64,000 nucleotides of DNA from Fragilaria crotonensis (Eukaryota > Bacillariophyta > Fragilariophyceae > Fragilariales > Fragilariaceae), in NCBI GenBank assembly GCA_022925895.1, contig JAKSYS010000004.1:310001-374000 (forward strand). The letters are read 5' to 3'. The stretch's first letter is position 1, and each line of letters starts with the position of its first letter. The notes below the pieces were generated by a model. The model was not told the origin of the DNA. It ran no database searches and was given only the letters and a program-made list of their open reading frames with translations. Shown piece by piece: positions 32,565 through 44,241 of this stretch. A program made the translations under genes and the position numbers.

Positions 32565-35500
32565 ATGGTAGCAACGCGTTTGAATGAAATCACATCCAAG
32601 GGCTTGGATTGGTACAATCAAAGCACCGATGCTGCTGTTGTGAACCGACCGACCCCGGGAGAATCTGCATCTGAATCTTCTGGGCCATCCAGTGTGAATG
32701 GCACTGGCAACAGGTGGGACTATGCATCCAATTCCATTAATCATGCGGCAGAACAGGCATATTCTACACTTTCGGGAGTTGTATCCTCCTTTTACACGGA
32801 GTGCGCTGCGGCTCCTCCTCCTCCTCCACAACCACCAGCTACTGTCTCGAATCAGGAGACTGCTCCTGAAACCCGACAATCGTTCACAGCAAAGACGAAC
32901 AAGGCAACGTTCATGGCCATTCGTAAATATCCACACCTCATGTCATGGATGCTGAAGAATCCTTACAGCAGTGTCAGAGGGAGACATCATCAACCGTCAT
33001 CCATGTCGGCAGTCAGATCACTCTTGACACTGGTCCCATTCGATAAGAACCAGGCGATCTACAGTCATCAACGCATGGATCCGGAATCTTGTCTCGTACC
33101 AACTGATGCGCTGAACGATGCATTACAACCGCCAGAGCCGCAAGGCATTTCCATCGATGATACAACAATCGAGACAAGGGCTCGTAGTACCACGGAAACA
33201 CCAGATGTTGTTGGCATATGGAAATCAAGCAGGTCCATCGTTAAACAACAGCATTCACATGAAATTCCGTTGGACGTTTTTAGTAATAATAATAAATCGG
33301 CATCGAGTGCCGAGACGGCATCCCAATTGGCGGAGGGGGCGGTACGTGCGCTCCGAGATATCGCTCTGGAGGAAGGCATGGAACTCCATGGTGCCCTGAG
33401 ACATTGGACTGATCGTTGGGAGAACCCATTCTTGTCCTGGTTGGAAGCCGGTCCATGGGGTACGTAAATCATTGTATTTATGGGATTTTTACTCGTGTGA
33501 GCGCGGCTGGAACTTAACAATTTGATGACTGCTTTACCGACGCGAAAGTCGGGTGAAGAAGTGGTAGATTTGCTCTGACACAATCGTTTTCTATATAGTT
33601 TGGTTTTCCAACGAGGGATACAGTCATCAGGAAGTGGGACGCAAGGTATCCCAGATTCAGGCGGTCTTGGCTCGTCGATGTTCGACGATTGGAGAGCTGC
33701 AACAGCATTTGCTTCGCGCCGGATGGCAGAGAGGGGTGGCCCAATGGGGTGTCCTCGGCGAAGGCGGACAATGGGCTCAAGTGACTGGATGCGATGGTGC
33801 CATGGAGCGAGATTTATCACCACTGCCAGATACCACTGCATCAATTCGAGACAATGCCTATCTTCGTGGTCTGTCATCCGACTTTGACCAGTCTGCACTG
33901 AATCTCCCCGAAGTTTCAAACAACGACAATCTTCGCAGTCCAGGTATGCAACCTACCATTTCTAATTTAGGCGAACATGTCAAGGGTCATGATAATGAGA
34001 AAGAAACAAAATACTATGGCCACGGCAATGTATTCGTTAACAACACAGCGGACGGGACTATTTTTGCGGATGACTCTGCCTTGGCGGAATGGTCCATTGA
34101 TGCAATTCTTTTGATTCGTAGCCAACTCTACAGGGCCGGAAACGGAAAGGTCGAATTACCATTTGCAGATAATTGGACTGAATATGACAAGTCGCCGAGT
34201 ACAGGCGAGGATAGCATAATTTCGTCGGCATTGCTCGATAAAGATGAGGCACGGACGCTTCCCAGATGGGCTGATCTTCGTACACAACAGGTTGAAGATG
34301 GAGGTGGACAAGGCATCGACGCCCCTCGAAAGAAAGTTGTCATTTCCAATCTCCCTCTTTTGGCCGCGGAAGTGTCCGAGTTATTGAATTCGATGGAGGA
34401 GATCATGGAAGTACAACGCGAGCGTCGGTTGAACAAGTTAAAACCTCCACAGTGGGCTCGGAGAAATTGGTACATTACAACAATGACTGTGCCAGCAGTT
34501 GGTTACTTCTTGATCAAGGTGTTTCGCGATGGCTACGGTAGGATGCTTGCCAAGTTTATTGTGGAGCAAGTAGGATCGTTTGTGAAAGAGCATGTTACCG
34601 ATCCCCTCGCATCCATGTAAGTCATGAAAAATCCTATTCTTCCACAGATGCTTCGTTTTTAAAAAAATGCTCATCGTCGATTTAGCTATGTTGAATTGTT
34701 CAAGGGGCGCGAGAGTATAAGCGATCGAGAAGCAAGAATGGTGGCCATCTTCACTCTTAAGAAAATGATTCGAAGCTGGTTAGATGAGACGTACCCGAAC
34801 ATGCCGGAAGCCGAACGTGAACGGCGTGCTGAAATTATGGATATCTCGTTGCTCGAGGAGAAGAAGGAGCAGAATATGAAGAGTCTCTATGAGATCAATA
34901 GCGTCATTCGAATGTCCTTTATTGAAATGCAATTTATCAAAAAGGTAAGTCGCGTCACGTACGAACGTCTACTAGGCCGATGTCGACTGGGCAAACTAAC
35001 TTCATTTCAATCCACAGGAGCTGTTGAATGCACTTGTTGCAATCGATGACATGGTGCAAAGTAACGAGATCAACATGAATCTGGCTGCGGTTACACCCGC
35101 TGTGTTGCTGATCTACCTTGCTCAGCGGGGAGTCAAGTTCTTATTGTATGCGTTGCTCAAGATCGGGAAAAGTCGTGCTGAGACTTACTCGTCATTTCGA
35201 CAGATCATTCTTGACATTGAGCGTCTGCTTGTCATGCGGCACAATCCTCCATCGTCACCTCAACCCATCAGCTGGGGTGCCAAACCAGAGCGTTCACAAG
35301 AGAGTGTTGTTTCGAAGAACACGGGGCTGATACGTTAAGCGCTGACGACACTGGTATGCTCATGCTCCATATTCATGAGTGCCGTACAATTCTGTGGCTT
35401 GATCGCTCCCGCTTCTCAGCGGCGACTCTCCGAAATGTCGCTGAGGACCTAGCTGAGCTTGCAGGCGAACGAGGTATGTATCAGCTGCCGCATATCTCAC

Positions 35501-35677
35501 AATCTCTAGTCACATTTGCAATCTTTCTCACTTCTGTTCTATTATTTTTCAGGAGCGGTCAGCGTCCAGCAACAACTTCTCATCGTCACGCGCATGGGTA
35601 GGACGTACCCTTTCTTGAAAGTTCTGAGTACTGGAACTCCTTTTCAACTAACGCGGGTTCATTCCCAAGTGGTGTAG
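32565..35677 (+). CDS. NCA2: NCA2-family mitochondrial protein, five exons
   Basis: Exons: 32565-33459, 33599-34616, 34686-34944, 35018-35473 and 35553-35677, with introns of 139, 69, 73 and 79 bp, all GT-AG. The conserved NCA2 region begins at WARRNWYITTMTVPAVGYF (exon 2) and continues through FIVEQVGSFVKEHVTDPLAS, then MIRSWLDETYPNM and LLNALVAIDDMVQSNEINM. It ends in exons 4-5 with LMLHIHECRTILW and VTRMGRTYPFLK. NCA2 is a mitochondrial membrane protein needed in yeast for ATP6/ATP8 expression. Two hydrophobic segments fit membrane anchoring. One base appears missing between about 35280 and 35320. Without it exon 4 would stop at 35338, but the downstream frame carries the conserved C-terminus and splice sites. 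About 917 residues. Confidence 0.8.
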
Positions 35678-36322
35678 AGTGGGTAAATTTGAATTGCCCG
35701 GCTTGGTCAACTTTTTTCAGTCACTTCGAACAAGGTGGTGCTCGTTACATGAAGTAGTCAGTGCAACGCGCATCCAAACACGGCGACGCGGTGCTAATGG
35801 CTCCAAGATAGGGGCTCGCGCGTAGGTGATTCAATGGTAGAGCATTACCTCCCCTTGTGAGAAGTCACCGCCAATTGGATTTTCATTGGTATGTTGTTCC
35901 TGCATTTGAAATCCCCATGGCGTCAGTTAGGACCAAAATTCCCAACCGTTAACCCGTCAACGACGAGAACTGGTGCCGACTTTTCAAAGTCTATTGCAGC
36001 ACCTATGCTATTACTTCGAGAATAGCAGTGAATGCTCGTCGTCGCCTAAGAATCGGCAGCAAGAGTAGAGATAAGAAACTTGCAGTGCAGTCCGATTTCC
36101 CTACTCGTAGTAACATACAGTGGATATAACGACTGTAGGTTTTCTGCCTACCGTACCGGTAGATAGTACCCCTGCATACACGGTACAGGTGCATTGATCG
36201 GTTGAGATTAATCGCACAATGTCACTTCCAATCGGACAGTGAGGACGATGACCTATAACTGTGATGAATCGAGGGACAGCTTTTCCTAGCTTCAGAAGCC
36301 ACCTGTCACCGGTGATCATAGG
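35678..36322. other. Intergenic, no gene seen
   Basis: 645 bp upstream of ALG5. It contains ctaccgtaccggtag at 36149-36162, a near match to the repeated palindrome. A weak tRNA-like A-box at about 35827 has no matching B box. Confidence 0.5.
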
Positions 36323-37321
36323 ATGTTCACTCTCCCGCATTTCCTTTACAGTGTTTCGTGTCTCTTCATCTGTTCATTGGATGCCCCATCGTTCATTTCC
36401 GCATTTGTTCCAGTTTTTCCCTCAAGATATCGCCGGTCGCTACTGTTCACAGCTCATACAGCGACAGCAAACTACCACCCAGTCGATCTGACTGTCGTTA
36501 TTCCTGCCTATAATGAAGTTGATCGGATCGGTGACACGCTTCAAAGCTACACAGATTACTTCAGAACCAACGCATCACAATTACCCCTCAAACGACAATG
36601 CAAAATCCTAGTGGTCGACGATGGATCCCTCGACGCGACTGCCGAATTGGCTCGTACCTATCCAGGAGTCGAGTGTGTGTCCCTCCCTTCCAATCAAGGG
36701 AAGGGTGCTGCCGTGTCCCATGGCATCGTTCAGCTCAAACCAGGTGAATTGTGTTTGGTGGCAGATGCCGATGGCAGTGCCACCCTACAAGATCTGCCAG
36801 CCATGTTGATGCAGTTGGTGCAGACGATGGAGTCATCCACCACTGACACACAACCGCCCCTTAATTCCTCTTTCTGGTTGATGCCGGCCATTGTGGTCGG
36901 TCATCGAATCTCGACTGCTCGTGATGGTGGTGGCGATGAGTCGACAATGCGAGGATCATCTGCAGTACCATCCATCCGGAGCATCCTCCGATGGGGGTTC
37001 CGTACTACGGTCCGGTGTTTCGCTGGAGATTTGCGAGTGCGTGATACGCAATGTGGTTTCAAGCTCATGACTGTCACGGCCGGTCAATTGCTATACCGAA
37101 ATTTGAATTTGCAAGGATGGACGCACGATGTGGAAGTCTTGTATCGAGCCAAAATGTTGGAGATTCCCGTGGCGGAACACGATATTCAATGGCAAGATAA
37201 GGAGGGATCCAAACTGATTGAGAGTCCAGGAGGGACGATTGGTGTCAGTATTACAATGTTGCTCGAAGTGTTGCTCATGAGGTTGGCCTATGAAACTGGG
37301 TCGTGGACAGTGCTACGATGA
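36323..37321 (+). CDS. ALG5: Dolichyl-phosphate beta-glucosyltransferase (ALG5)
   Basis: A single exon of 332 residues. A hydrophobic N-terminal segment (about residues 4-20) would anchor it in the ER membrane. The GT2 catalytic domain reads DLTVVIPAYNEVDRI, KILVVDDGSLDATAEL, SNQGKGAAVSHGI, LVADADGSA (the DxD-type metal site) and VRDTQCGFKLMT, then GWTHDVEVLYRA and GSKLIESPGG. This order is that of ALG5, which makes dolichyl-phosphate glucose on the cytosolic face of the ER for N-glycan building. DPM1 (mannose) is the main alternative, but the DTQCGFKL and GSKL motifs favour ALG5. The start is the first ATG, directly before the anchor. Confidence 0.88.
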   Translation: MFTLPHFLYSVSCLFICSLDAPSFISAFVPVFPSRYRRSLLFTAHTATANYHPVDLTVVIPAYNEVDRIGDTLQSYTDYFRTNASQLPLKRQCKILVVDDGSLDATAELARTYPGVECVSLPSNQGKGAAVSHGIVQLKPGELCLVADADGSATLQDLPAMLMQLVQTMESSTTDTQPPLNSSFWLMPAIVVGHRISTARDGGGDESTMRGSSAVPSIRSILRWGFRTTVRCFAGDLRVRDTQCGFKLMTVTAGQLLYRNLNLQGWTHDVEVLYRAKMLEIPVAEHDIQWQDKEGSKLIESPGGTIGVSITMLLEVLLMRLAYETGSWTVLR

Positions 37322-38287
37322 GATTATGGTTTTGAGGGTTTGTACGTGCAGCTGTTGGTGAAAAAAGAACAATGAGCTGTCGACAATCGTTCGATGCGAC
37401 AGCTCTCGATGGCGAGATGCGCCTATGGCTACGCAAAAGAATGTAACATAATCTAGCGCTGCGTCGGAGTGAAATTGTAGGTAGGAGGTCGCCTGTTCGA
37501 GTCATATTGTATACCTCATAACTCTGCCTCAACTGTTAGCTCTCAAGTATGGATTTCGTAGTGCTGTCGTAATTAAAAGTAATAAAAGGGTTTTGGGGTT
37601 GCCCACTAGGGGTTGGTCAAAGATTCGATCAAACCTTTCGGAAATCTCAGTTACGCAGTTTTGTTTGCAATCAGCAACACGCGGTCATCAGCTAAGCTTC
37701 ATAGACTCACGTTCTGCCTCTGAACAAGAATGTGTGTTTGCGAATTTTCTAGCATTATAAACCCTTGCAAAAGTCGTTCTGTTGTCTTGTACTATTCCAG
37801 TGCACGTACAACTAACCATAGAAATCTAATGCGGTACTGGTACGGAGTATTCGCAGTACTGTACGGCTTCGGACGACTGCACCAGATGAAACTATGGCTA
37901 TAATTATCTTTCGATGTGGTTTAGTAGCATACTGCTATACGGAGTACACACTCACAAAGTCGGACGGGTCACGGTGCTCGGGCAAACGCCCAACGTCGCG
38001 GTCGCCTTCGTCATCCATAGGCACATAGGCGCATGTGCCTGCGTTCATCGTGGCGACTCGGATCTCCGAGTACAACAAGTACCATACGCAGTAGGCAGTA
38101 GTACGCAGTACTCAAGTATTCCTCAACGGTGGTCCGTGACCAGCGCAGCGAGACTCCTTCGCATAAGCAGATTGCAGCGCAAGGGCCTACGGGTAGCAAC
38201 AGTCAAGCTGTCTGTCAATTCCACATCTGACAAGCATACATTTTACTCGCAGTACTGCACATCGGTTGTAGTTGTAGTAGTGACACC
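37322..38287. other. Intergenic, no gene seen
   Basis: About 1 kb upstream of the SNARE gene. A tRNA-like pattern at 37410-37510 (gcgcctatggctacgc ... tgttcgagtc) does not fold as a tRNA. 37800-38280 is GTAC-rich and should include the SNARE promoter. Confidence 0.5.
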
Positions 38288-39509
38288 ATGGGCAAGTCCA
38301 AGGTTGACGATGAGCTAACTGAGCTTCTTACCAAGCTGTATACTATGCAGGAGGATGTTGGTGCCAAGCCCAAGACGTCAGATGAAGAGAAGAAGAACAA
38401 AGCGGAGAATGTAGCAGTCATGGGAACGGGACGGAAGGCCCAGGCCAAGGGATCTCGCTTTCTTGAATTGCGATCCATGATTATTCAACGAATCAAGTTG
38501 ATTCATCGAAAATTGTCAGAAGTCAAGGACTTGGAGAATGCTGGGTATGGAGGAGATAATCCTACTCAATTGATCAAATTGCAAGCGGAAACGCGCGAAG
38601 AGATTCGTCAAGCCAACGATGAATGGAAGGAGTTGGATGCCATTTACAAGAGGGAAGCGCGCAAGAAGCGATCCAAATTTACTCCGGAAGAACTGGAAAC
38701 ACAGGCCCAACTGGTGCAGCAGTTGTATGATCAGATTCAAAAGATTCGAGAGGCGCAATTGGCCGGCTTTGCTAGGGCTGGTCGACCGGATCACGATGCT
38801 GCCGCGTCTATTTTGGGAGGAATCAAACAATATGGTATGTACACGGCCATTGCTATCGAAGCCCAGCCTAGCCTAGAATATATGCAACTGCACGACATTC
38901 AAAATTACTCCAGGAATCTCACTTAGTGTACTCTCCGCTTTTGAAGCTCCTGGTGGTACTGGCAAGCAGGGTGGTGGCGCCTGGAATGCTGGAGGAGGCG
39001 GCGGCAGCGGCCCTGGTGCTTCCTTGACAGAAGGACAACGTGTCCAAATTCAGGAATTGGAGCAACGTGATGCTGATTTCGACCGACAGCTTGATGAGAT
39101 TGGGGAAGGTATCGCCGACCTGGGTGAGATTGCAGCTCTGCAATCTGAAGAAGTAAAGCATCAAAGCTTGATGCTGGATCATTTGGAGTAAGTTGTCACG
39201 GTGCCTCTTAAAGTTTGGATATCATCTTGCTTGTGTTCTCGTTCTCAACTAACGCAATGCTCTCAATCACACTCACACAGCTCCAAAGTTGATCGAATCA
39301 ACGATCGAGTCACCAACGTGAACAGCCGCATGAAGGAGACTCTGGATCAAGTTGGGCGAAGCTCCGATAAGTTGATTGTTGATATCATTTGTATTGTGTT
39401 GGCAATTGGTTTTGCTGCTGTCTTTACAACCTTTTGCAAAATAGAGAGTATAATATACTTGCCTCCATCTCGCCGAGTCCTATTAATAGTACAAATGTTT
39501 TTCTTGTAA
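38288..39509 (+). CDS. Qc-SNARE of the SYP7 (syntaxin 71) type
   Basis: Three exons, 38288-38834, 38914-39187 and 39281-39509, with introns of 79 and 93 bp, give 349 residues. The first half is helical and highly charged, with KRSKFTPEELETQAQLVQQL matching the KGLTTEEL segment of plant SYP71. A Gly-rich linker (exon 2) precedes the SNARE helix: IQELEQRDADFDRQLDEIGE through KVDRINDRVTNVNSRMKETL, with Gln in the zero layer of the first part. A C-terminal transmembrane helix IICIVLAIGFAAVFTTF follows. SYP7 SNAREs act in ER/endosome-to-plasma-membrane fusion. The tail after the membrane helix is longer than usual (about 22 residues). Acceptor 38913 was chosen over 38926 because only it keeps phase. 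Confidence 0.8.
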
Positions 39510-39992
39510 TTTTTTTACTCCTCATCACGATTATTACCATTATTCTGACAGCTACTATACGTGCATATGAATACCAACTACCAACGGTTGTTGATCCACT
39601 TGTCGTTCTTGTCATGTCATTTTCCACCCCTGGACCTGTCGATGAAGACCTTACTCCACCAAAACCTTCAACCCTTGCTCTGTGGGAACACGCTCCAACA
39701 CTCCACCCAAGGTGGTTGGTGATGGTCATGATCGTGGTGAATGTGGGCCCCATCACGGTCATTGTCAACCGCTCCGTGGTCATTTTTCTCCTTTACGTTC
39801 TTATGTAATTTCATCAGGCTCGATGAGAGTTGTTGTGAAAATGCTTCGCACGTTTCTGTACATTTCGCTTGCAACCCTAACACCCAGTTGTTGTGGTATA
39901 ACATCATGTCTCTACTTTAGAATATAGGGAAAAACTACGACTATAATAGGGTAGTATGTTCCACGACTTCTTCCTCCCACTGACATGCTTTT
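39510..39992. other. Convergent intergenic region
   Basis: 480 bp between the SNARE and DUF2009 gene 3' ends. The frames on either strand here are mirror images of one another without a domain. Nothing else seen. Confidence 0.5.
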
Positions 39993-41879
39993 TCATTTAA
40001 AGTCACCGTCAAAACCTTGAAAGCCGGACATCATGAACGCATGATAGTATTTCTTCTTGGCAATCAACGAGGTCCAATTCCATGACGATGTGAGCCGTCC
40101 ATCAATGCAGCTACCACCATCATCGCCGGAACCATCAAAACCATGTTTGAAGTAATCGCAGAGTACCAATTTTCGGAGTCGATCAGGAGTACCAAAGTTG
40201 GTGGTAATGTAATTTTTGAAGACAACGTTGGATTCCCCCGCCTCGTCGGCTGTGACCGTGTCCAGATCGTGCAGGAAGGAACAGATGGGATTGAGGAATC
40301 TTGGAATTTGAGTGTACTTGTCAATAAAGACCAGGGCGTTGGGGACGTCGCGATCTCCCAAATGGATGACCGATAAGCCAACCCAAGGTGCTCCTGCTTC
40401 TGACTGCGTACTGGTCAGGAGCGAGCGCATGACCTTGGCGACTGAGGGACATGATTGGACGCGATGGAGTCCCTGTCCTGTATTGTATAGTTGGTAGGAT
40501 GTGGATGTACTCAGCAGGTCTTCATCGGCACAAACCCACAACTTGTGCATGTGTCGTTGTACCTTTTGCCACAATCTGAGGGATTGCCAGCAAAAGGTGT
40601 ATTGAGTGGAATGCGAATGCGACAGGGTCGGGCCGGTACTTCCGGATGTGCTAAAGGCAGAAAATCCGTAGCGAAGGTTGTTGTTGCTGGAGTATGGGGA
40701 CATGCGCGATCCACCTGTGAGTTGGAGAGACAATTCCGACGATTCAGGAGCGTGAGGGTCAAAGTTGTCCTCCAGGTACTCCAACATGGTTTGAACTGGG
40801 CGAACGTTGGCATCCACGTAGGAAATGGCATCGCGGATACTCTCCAAAACACGTTCGACTTGATCGGGTGAAAGTTTCGAGTGAGGTGTCGAGTATTCTT
40901 GTACAAGTTCTTGTCTCATTGCTCTTTGACGCGAATGAATTTCATCAATTTCCTGTCGAGACAGCTTTGCCTTCGACCCATTCCCTCCATTCATGCGGCG
41001 ACCATGGCTCACACCGACGACCCGTGTTGATTCAATCAATCGCGGATCCTTGAGCAATGCGTCACAATCGTGATCCTGTAGGTATGGTGCCACGAGGAGT
41101 AAGTCCTTGTGCAATGAAAATCCAAGTGACTTTGCGACCGTTGGGGATTGGGCATCTTGCAAGAGGTACATTAATTTTCCATAGGTTGTTCTCATGGAAG
41201 ATGGATTCAAGACTTTGTTCCGACGACCAACTTCAAACATGGCTTGCAGAAGGACAGCATTTTCTTTGGGGTGTTTTGAGGCAGCGTTCCCCAGGACAAT
41301 TGGTGGTTTGCCCGACCCCTTGCCACGAAGTAACTTGGCAACTGTACCATTTCGTTTTGGTTTTGATTTTGCTTTCATTTTTCCATTTCTGCTAATCTGG
41401 TCCTTGCCACTGCCTTTTGCGTGACTGTGACTCGCGGTAGTAGAATCGGTCGGCGTTCCAGATGACGTTGCTATAGCCGTCCCAGGTGCCATGGATGTGA
41501 TGAGAAAGTCACACAGTGCTGGTTCCTTCCCAGATGCGACAATCAAACCAGTGGCAATGTGTGCGGCTTCCAAGATACCATCCAAGATCCGTCGCACTTT
41601 GTTACCACGGCGTCCCGCCACGTCGACATGATCGGTATATTCACTAACATTCAAGCATTGTTCCATAACTTGTAACAAGACGCGTTCTTCTGGAGAAAGA
41701 CGTAGTGGTACGTACTGACAAAATGTAGCAAATTCCAAAACGTCAGCTTTGGAAGGTGTAGGCGTAGTTATGGACGCAGCTGTAGTTTCAGAGACAAGTA
41801 TGTCGTCGCTGGCACTTTCATTGGCTTGCGTTTCATGTTCAGTCGATTCCATGGTCATGCCGCAAAATGACTTTAACAT
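39993..41879 (-). CDS. DUF2009 protein, conserved, function unknown
   Basis: A single exon of 628 residues. The N-terminal part has LRLSPEERVLLQVMEQCLNVSEYTD, here seen as RLSPEERVLLQVMEQCLNV and SEYTDHVDV. The middle has IFEIGRR-like FEVGRRNKVLNPSSMRTTYG and KLMYLLQD. The C-terminal half is most conserved: HSHSTQYTFCWQSLRLWQKV, STSYQLYNTGQGLHRVQS, WVGLSVIHLGDRDVPNALVF, IDKYTQIPRFLNPI, GSCIDGRLTSSWNWTS and GFQGFDGDF. This pattern is that of DUF2009 (fungi, plants, protists), for which I know no established function. A Ser/Gly-rich insert near residues 140-190 is family-variable. Start is the first of three nearby ATGs; the Met at residue 8 or 10 is also possible. Confidence 0.85.
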   Translation of the reverse strand: MLKSFCGMTMESTEHETQANESASDDILVSETTAASITTPTPSKADVLEFATFCQYVPLRLSPEERVLLQVMEQCLNVSEYTDHVDVAGRRGNKVRRILDGILEAAHIATGLIVASGKEPALCDFLITSMAPGTAIATSSGTPTDSTTASHSHAKGSGKDQISRNGKMKAKSKPKRNGTVAKLLRGKGSGKPPIVLGNAASKHPKENAVLLQAMFEVGRRNKVLNPSSMRTTYGKLMYLLQDAQSPTVAKSLGFSLHKDLLLVAPYLQDHDCDALLKDPRLIESTRVVGVSHGRRMNGGNGSKAKLSRQEIDEIHSRQRAMRQELVQEYSTPHSKLSPDQVERVLESIRDAISYVDANVRPVQTMLEYLEDNFDPHAPESSELSLQLTGGSRMSPYSSNNNLRYGFSAFSTSGSTGPTLSHSHSTQYTFCWQSLRLWQKVQRHMHKLWVCADEDLLSTSTSYQLYNTGQGLHRVQSCPSVAKVMRSLLTSTQSEAGAPWVGLSVIHLGDRDVPNALVFIDKYTQIPRFLNPICSFLHDLDTVTADEAGESNVVFKNYITTNFGTPDRLRKLVLCDYFKHGFDGSGDDGGSCIDGRLTSSWNWTSLIAKKKYYHAFMMSGFQGFDGDFK

Positions 41880-42639
41880 ACGATTGGAACAGCAGATGTA
41901 GGAGAGAATGGTTGCGTAGTGAACGATGGATACTGTTGGATGATGTCAGATGCAAGATGAATGATGTGTGATGTATGTTGTATGATGAACGTTATTGGTT
42001 GTTGTGCCTCCTATCTCCTATCTGAATAAATGGGGAATAAAAGGGATTGGAATGGAACATGGAACCGTACCAGCAGAATTGGTGCAGGTGCGTATTTTAA
42101 AGTCGACCGTTGTACCACGTAGAAGACTGTACTGTCGTATGGTACCGATACACAGACATCTTTTCACAAAGTCACATGCACGCCCACCGCCACCGACCAA
42201 GCGGACGACCAATTGCCGAGAACGGATGCATTTTTAGTTCGTGTCTGGTGCGCCAATTGCGGTTGGCGACAGACACGTCAGTTGTCGAAACGGCGGCCAG
42301 CGGGCTCCGGACACGCGCTCGTCGGATCGCTCTTGTCTTCCTCTCTTGCTACTGTCTACCTGGTACTGTTCGTCTTGCTAACAGTGCTGCAACCACAAAG
42401 AGTAAGATGGAAACCAAATGAATGACTTGAACTATAATCACAGCCAAACGAATGAAAAGCTTGGTTGTCCGGGCATGAATGTGGACAGCCTGCAAGACGT
42501 TCTGAAGCTTGGACCATCTACGACGTTGTAGTGCATCCCATGTCAATACACTCCAACTCTCCTTACCTCCAACCCTCCAGAGCCATTTCACGTATCGTCC
42601 ATTGTACAACTCCGACTAGAGATTAGAATTGGTTTGACC
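41880..42639. promoter_or_regulatory. Divergent promoter region of DUF2009 gene and eIF3f
   Basis: 760 bp between opposite start codons. A minus-strand frame (42349-42609) contains a hydrophobic segment but no ATG start or known domain, so I leave it out as a gene. Tandem gatgtgtgatgtatg-type words occur at 41940-41995. Confidence 0.45.
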
Positions 42640-43746
42640 ATGGTATCGAGCATGACAAGTATTGCGAATCCGACAAATGCGACAACAACTAGCAATAGTA
42701 CAAGCAACCCGGCCCTTCTTCTCGACGGAGATGTTGCGGCAGCAACTGTCGTGACAGTTCATCCTCTCGTCTTGTTGAGTGTCTTGGATCATCACACTCG
42801 ACGACAGGAACCAAATGGACGTGTCATTGGAACTTTGTTGGGACGACGAAATGGAAACATGGTACGTTTGTGTTGCTTTTGTATAAATATGGCGAGATCC
42901 CATACTACCTTGTTGAAGTTACTAATTCCCACACACACACTGCTACTACTACGTTAGGTTGAAATTACCAATTGCTTCGCTGTTCCACACGCCGAACGCG
43001 GTTATGAAGTTGCCATTGGCAAGGATTTCAACAAGACCATGTTGCAATTGCATCGCAAGGCAAACCGAAAGGAGGTGGTTGTCGGTTGGTACGCCTCGGC
43101 CTGTGACAGCACAACCGGAACCACGGATGCCAATGGTTCGGAAGATGCTGGTGAAAAGTCACCAGCTGTTGTGACTCCACTCGTCTCGGATACGTCCTCT
43201 CTCATTCATGATTTCTATGCCACGGAAGCGGAAGATGGAGATCCAATTCATTTGGTCGTTGATACGAGACTGCTGGATGATTCGATTCAGATCCGGGGAT
43301 ACACGTCGAGTCCGGTTCTCATTCAGAATGAACCACTAGCCAATCTCTTTCATGAAATTAAAGTTGTTGTGCAATCGACCGAAGCAGAAGCCATTTGTCT
43401 CCATGAAATGCACAAACAACATGTCACCGCAGACGACAACACTACTAGTGACGACAAGAACCCCGTATCACAGCTTCAAGCCAGCATGGGACAGTTGCTT
43501 CAATCGTTGGAAACTACCTCGTCGTATGTGGATGACGTTGTGGATGGCCGCCGTCCTGCCGATCCCACGGTGGGACGGGCCATTTCCAATGTCATGGCAC
43601 AAGTACCACGCATCCTACCCGCAAGTCGATTCGAAACTGTCTTTCATGAGAATTTACAAGATTTGCTCATGGTGACCTACTTGTCCAATTTGACCCGGAC
43701 GCAATTGGATATTGCTGAAAAGTTACAGACGAGTTTGGGAATTTGA
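42640..43746 (+). CDS. EIF3F: Translation initiation factor eIF3 subunit F (MPN domain)
   Basis: Exons 42640-42861 and 42958-43746, with a 96-bp intron (GTACGT...TTAG), give 336 residues. The MPN domain includes VVTVHPLVLLSVLDHHTRR, GRVIGTLLGRRNGNM joined to VEITNCFAVPHAE, and VVGWYASACDS. The JAMM metal-binding motif is absent, as in eIF3f. The C-terminal part has GRAISNVMAQVPRI and LLMVTYLSNLTRTQLDIAEK, the eIF3f helical tail. It forms the eIF3 core with eIF3h. The start is the ATG at 42640; an Asn/Thr-rich stretch follows it. It is the intact copy; a ruined 3' fragment lies at 50480-50640. Confidence 0.9.
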
Positions 43747-44241
43747 GATTTTGGCGGGGTCGTCAGCCGCGGACTGCGTAGTACAGTTTTCGGAGCATGT
43801 ATGACAGCAAGAGTTCGTGGACTGTGAGATACGAGTTACGAACAAAACGCATCCGCGATTGTGGCGATGAATCTGCTATGTTAGCAGACAAGAGGGTGCT
43901 AGATCCCAAGCAAAGTAGAATGACAATTTACTGATGGCGTAGAATGATGCTCAGGCAAGGTTTTGCAGTACTGCTATCCAACTGTGTTGTCAAGTATTAC
44001 TATGAAACACAATTGTATACCCCGAAGTGCTATACATGCGTCGTCACTCTCGAGCCACCGATTGATACTTGTAATTGTGGTACTGCACATTCAAACACAA
44101 CCGGCTAGGGCGCCTGCCCGAAATGACGAGGAAGTGGGTTGTCTTGTTCATTTGGACGACTGGAACCAAGACGGAAACTGCGAAGACGCTGGATGTTAAA
44201 GTTTTGTACTCGTAATGAACTATGGTACCTTCGTTATCTCC
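43747..44241. other. Intergenic inside unit A
   Basis: Diverged copy of 50650-51149 between eIF3f and the SEH1 relic. No gene seen. Its conservation with unit B reflects the duplication. Confidence 0.6.

Noticed and set aside
35820-35890. Second tRNA-like A-box (taggtgattcaatggtagagc)
   Set aside because: No B box follows and no cloverleaf can be drawn.
37410-37510. tRNA-like sequence (A-box-like gcgcctatggctacgc and B-box-like tgttcgagtc)
   Set aside because: The T stem and anticodon stem do not pair and the spacing is wrong. At best a tRNA-derived relic.
42110-42609. Small membrane-protein-like frames on both strands between DUF2009 and eIF3f
   Set aside because: No ATG for the minus frame, no domain, and position in a shared promoter.
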